In this document: positions 61,563 to 64,000 of the stretch, piece after piece
How the letters are laid out: each line of letters opens with the position of its first letter
Numbering within the stretch: position 1 is the stretch's first letter
Source of the DNA: Diospyros lotus
Lineage: Eukaryota; Streptophyta; Magnoliopsida; Ericales; Ebenaceae
Direction: 5' to 3'
Assembly (NCBI RefSeq): GCF_014633365.1
Contig: NC_068346.1
Span: forward strand, 31,972,639 to 32,036,638
Length of the DNA stretch: 64,000 nt
The notes under the pieces: generated by a model
The model's input: only the letters and a program-made list of their open reading frames with translations
The model's database searches: none
What the model was told of the DNA's origin: nothing
Position numbers and translations under genes: made by a program

Positions 61563-62257
61563 GATCTGTTGCCATGTCTGTTCGGGTAATTCTAGTGGTA
61601 ATTCTAAGGAAAGGACAAAAAATATGGTTCATTAGTGCCTGGAAGGTAGCAAGAGCATTAGTTAGGCCGAAAGGTATAACTAGGAATTTGTATAATCCTT
61701 GATGGGTGCAAAATGTAGTTTTGGGTATGTCTGGGCAACTCATCCAGATTTGGTGGTATCCAGATATGAGATCAAGCTTTTAGAAGACTGTTGCCCCCGC
61801 TAACTCATCTTATTGGTCATCAATAATTGGAATGGAAATTTTGTTTTTAATGGTGTGGGAATTTAGTTGTTTATAGTCAACACAAAACCTCCAACTTCCA
61901 TCCTTTTTCTTCACAAGAAGAACAGGGGATGCAAAAGGGCTTTAGCTAGGTTGGATTATGTTTTTGGAGAGCATGTCCTTAACTAAGCGTTCAATCTCGG
62001 CCTTTTGAAAAGGAGTGTACCTATCGGAGCGGACATTTATGGGTTATGTGTTAGGTTTAAGGTGGATAGTGTGCTCTAAGAAGCAGTTAGGGGGTAGGGA
62101 GGATGGTTCAAAAAATAAGTGCTCAAATTCAACCAATAAAGATTGTAAAGAGTCACCGAGGTTTACCTTGCTTGGGGATCTAGTGAGGGCATCTAACTTA
62201 AACCACTAGTGGTCTTCCACCCTGAACTGGCCATCCCCCTTGCAATCTTCAGCTACT
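61563..62257 (-). pseudogene. Gypsy-C reverse transcriptase, N-terminal part
   Basis: Minus frames show [63 protein letters not shown] and the block [20 protein letters not shown]. The text ends before the V-D-D active site and runs into integrase, so about 1.5 kb was lost at about 61580-61620. Several stops occur (near 62050 and 61800). Confidence 0.82.
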
Positions 62258-63025
62258 TCAAGGGCATATACCGAATGTAATTGAGCTATGGCTCCTCCTT
62301 CTTGCTCGAACAACTTCTTCAAATGGCTCCTTGAAATGGCCTTGCATTCCCCCCCCCCCCCCCCCTTCCATACACCCTATTAGGGTCAGCCTCCTTCCTC
62401 CCTTCTCAAAAGTCACCTCTAAGGTGTTGAAATCAAATATTAAAGGACTCACTATCCTCATCCAGTCAACTCCAAGCACAATTTGGCACCCTCCTAGCTG
62501 CAGTATTCTTAGATCTGCTAAGAACTCATACCCTTGCATCTTCCATGTGAACCCTTGGCATTTATACCTACTAATCATTTTGTTGCCATTGGCAACGGTC
62601 ACTGGAAGGGGTATAGTGGTCTGTAGCGCGCATAGAAGTTCTTTGGTTGTGTTCTCATCCAAAAAAGTATGCATGCTCCCACTATCAATGAGCACAATCA
62701 GCTTCTTCCTCCCTACAGCCCCTTTAATTTTGATCACCTTCTTCAAAGGGTGGCCTTCCAAGGCATGAAGGGAGATGTATCCCCCCTCCTCTCCTTCTTC
62801 TGCATTATCACCTACTTCCAACTCCATTGCTTCCTCCTCTGCATCTTCTTCTTCCTCATCTTCTTGCCCTTCCATCTGCATCAAGTGTTTTTGGCATTGA
62901 TGACCGGGGGTGTACTTCTCACCACACCTAAAGCAAAGCCCCATCTGCCGTTTTTTATCAAATGTGAGGGATCTCACTGGTGCCATATGGATTGATGCCC
63001 GAGTAGAGTAGTTTCCCTTGTTCAT
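62258..63025 (-). pseudogene. Gypsy-C gag end and protease
   Basis: An open 255-residue piece: zinc knuckle CFRCGEKYTPGHQC, an acidic E/D-rich linker, then the protease with VLIDSGSMHTFLDE (active site D-S-G-S) and LQLGGCQIVLGVDWM. Near its end a run of 17 C (62349-62365) codes for a Gly tract and probably shifts the frame after it. The best kept protease of the three gypsy copies. Confidence 0.87.
62349..62365. repeat. Poly-C run inside Gypsy-C
   Basis: Seventeen C (G on the coding strand) within the protease/RT linker. Three similarly long C runs occur elsewhere in this window. Confidence 0.9.
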
Positions 63026-63998
63026 CTGGGGATTGTTACCCTTGTATCCTCCTCCTATTGGATTCTACCAACCCCCTCCCGATCCTTTTGAGGAAATCTT
63101 ATGCTTCCTTGCAAAGGTTTCAAGGGATAGTTCATGTAATCGGGCCTTCTCTGCTACCTGCCTCACAGTGGTGGGTTGTAACATCTTTACCATCGGCCTG
63201 AGTTCATCGTCCAACTCGCTGAGGAAGCTTTGATACAAAGTAATGCTCATCTAACGTCGAATGAGCATGACTGAGTATGGACTTAAGCTTCTCAAATTTG
63301 GCTTGATATTCATCCATCGTCCCTTCCTTCTTTAATTTGTTGAACTGCTCCACCATATCCGTCAAGCAGCTTTCTCCAAAACGAGCACAAAACTCATCCA
63401 CAAATTCCGGCCATCTCCACTCATTCCCCCGTCCACTCCAACTCTAGAACCAAGAGTCTACTACATCATTTAAGTATGCAACCACCATATTTACCTTATT
63501 CTCCTCCACCACCCTGTAGTGATAAAAGAAGTGTTTGCATCTTCTGATCCACCACCGCGGTTTCTCCCCTTCGAACACTGGAATCTCTAGCTTCGGCATG
63601 GGAGCATTGGGTTGATTCACCACATTTCCTCTTAGTGTGGCTTCTGCTGCAAGCTCCACTCGTTCTTCCCTCTTCGATCTTTCCCTAGCTGCAGGAATGA
63701 TCAGCACTACAGCTGCTCTTGGTGGGAAATCCACTGGCAAGCTTGCATTGGGTTGCCTAGAAAAGATGGCTAGCGCAACACTCAACTGCTAGCTCAGCTC
63801 GGAAAATTCCTCCCTCAATCGTGAGAAATCCTCCCTTACGTTCCTTTTGACCTGCAACACGTATGCTCGGATGCGACTCACATCCTCTTGAGTGTTTCTG
63901 ACTCCCACTTCTACGGTCTCCAACCTCTCATCAACTTGTTCGTGGTTCTACCTCAGCCCAACTTCTATGACATCCAATTGCGATTCCATCTGCTTCAT
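63026..63998 (-). pseudogene. Gypsy-C gag
   Basis: ATG at 63998 gives MKQMESQLDVIEVGLR followed by a stop, then a coiled-coil-like leader. From 63785 an open piece with SLPVDFPP, PMPKLEIPVFEGEKPRWWIR and LNDVVDSWF, then a TAG (63444-63446). Further pieces are DEFCARFGESCLTDMVEQFN, MDEYQAKFEKLKSIL and MVKMLQPTTVRQVAEKARLH. It shows the segment that is missing from Gypsy-A gag around Copia-B. Confidence 0.83.
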
Positions 63999-64000
63999 GT

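Larger units (their letters stand above)
60478..64000 (-). mobile_element. Gypsy-C, Ty3/gypsy chromovirus with internal deletion (minus)
   Basis: Gag starts near the right edge (63998, minus). The order is gag, zinc knuckle, protease, RT, then a jump into the integrase core and the chromodomain-like tail, a purine tract (AAGGGGAGGGG near 60493-60483) and the LTR start TGTCATGTTCC at 60478. The 5' LTR is beyond the window. RT active site, RNase H and integrase zinc domain are missing. Gene text is close to Gypsy-A and Gypsy-B. Confidence 0.88.

Overview
This is nuclear DNA of a flowering plant, most likely a dicot. The evidence is AT-rich non-coding sequence, GT-AG introns, Ty1/copia and Ty3/gypsy LTR retrotransposons primed by initiator tRNA-Met, hAT elements and Au-like SINE tails. 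I cannot name the species. No bacterial genes, operons, rRNA, tRNA or CRISPR arrays are visible.

The only apparently living gene lies on the minus strand from about 57.2 kb down to 27.8 kb. Twelve small exons (36 to 149 bp) encode the middle and C-terminal part of a SET-domain protein of the Rubisco LSMT-like/SETD3-like class. All have consistent phase and GT-AG borders, with no stop or frameshift. The introns are swollen by mobile elements. The first and last coding exons were not found and probably lie outside the window or beyond further insertions.

Left part (1-27 kb), essentially mobile DNA. There is a solo LTR with a perfect target duplication (131-469). A decayed autonomous hAT transposase gene (about 907-6377) was split by a small, internally deleted copia element (2389-5268, perfect GTTCC duplication). 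Next is a Ty3/gypsy chromovirus, Gypsy-A (6940-27022), holding two independent insertions. One is Copia-B (7898-17408), itself carrying Copia-C (11234-15709). The other is a 5.8-kb unit (20020-25806) whose two 1.75-kb LTRs face each other.

Middle part (27-49 kb): SET-gene exons alternate with a gypsy RT scrap, a non-autonomous LTR element (LARD-A, 28515-31779), a reverse-strand Copia-D (about 31.8-36.9 kb), 5'-truncated Gypsy-B (39.95-42.3 kb) abutting a Copia-E remnant, reverse-strand Copia-F, SINE-like tails and long C/A homopolymers.

Right part (49-64 kb): a repeat array (49.2-50.05 kb), a non-autonomous hAT element with a perfect 8-bp duplication (50179-51346), the upstream SET exons, an isolated LTR with primer site (59286-59931) and the reverse-strand Gypsy-C (60.5 kb to beyond the window end), which lost the RT active site and RNase H by internal deletion.

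No complete retrotransposon polyprotein survives; every copy has stops, frameshifts or deletions. The most unusual object is the inverted-LTR unit at 20020-25806. The most useful biological content is the TE-expanded SET-domain gene.
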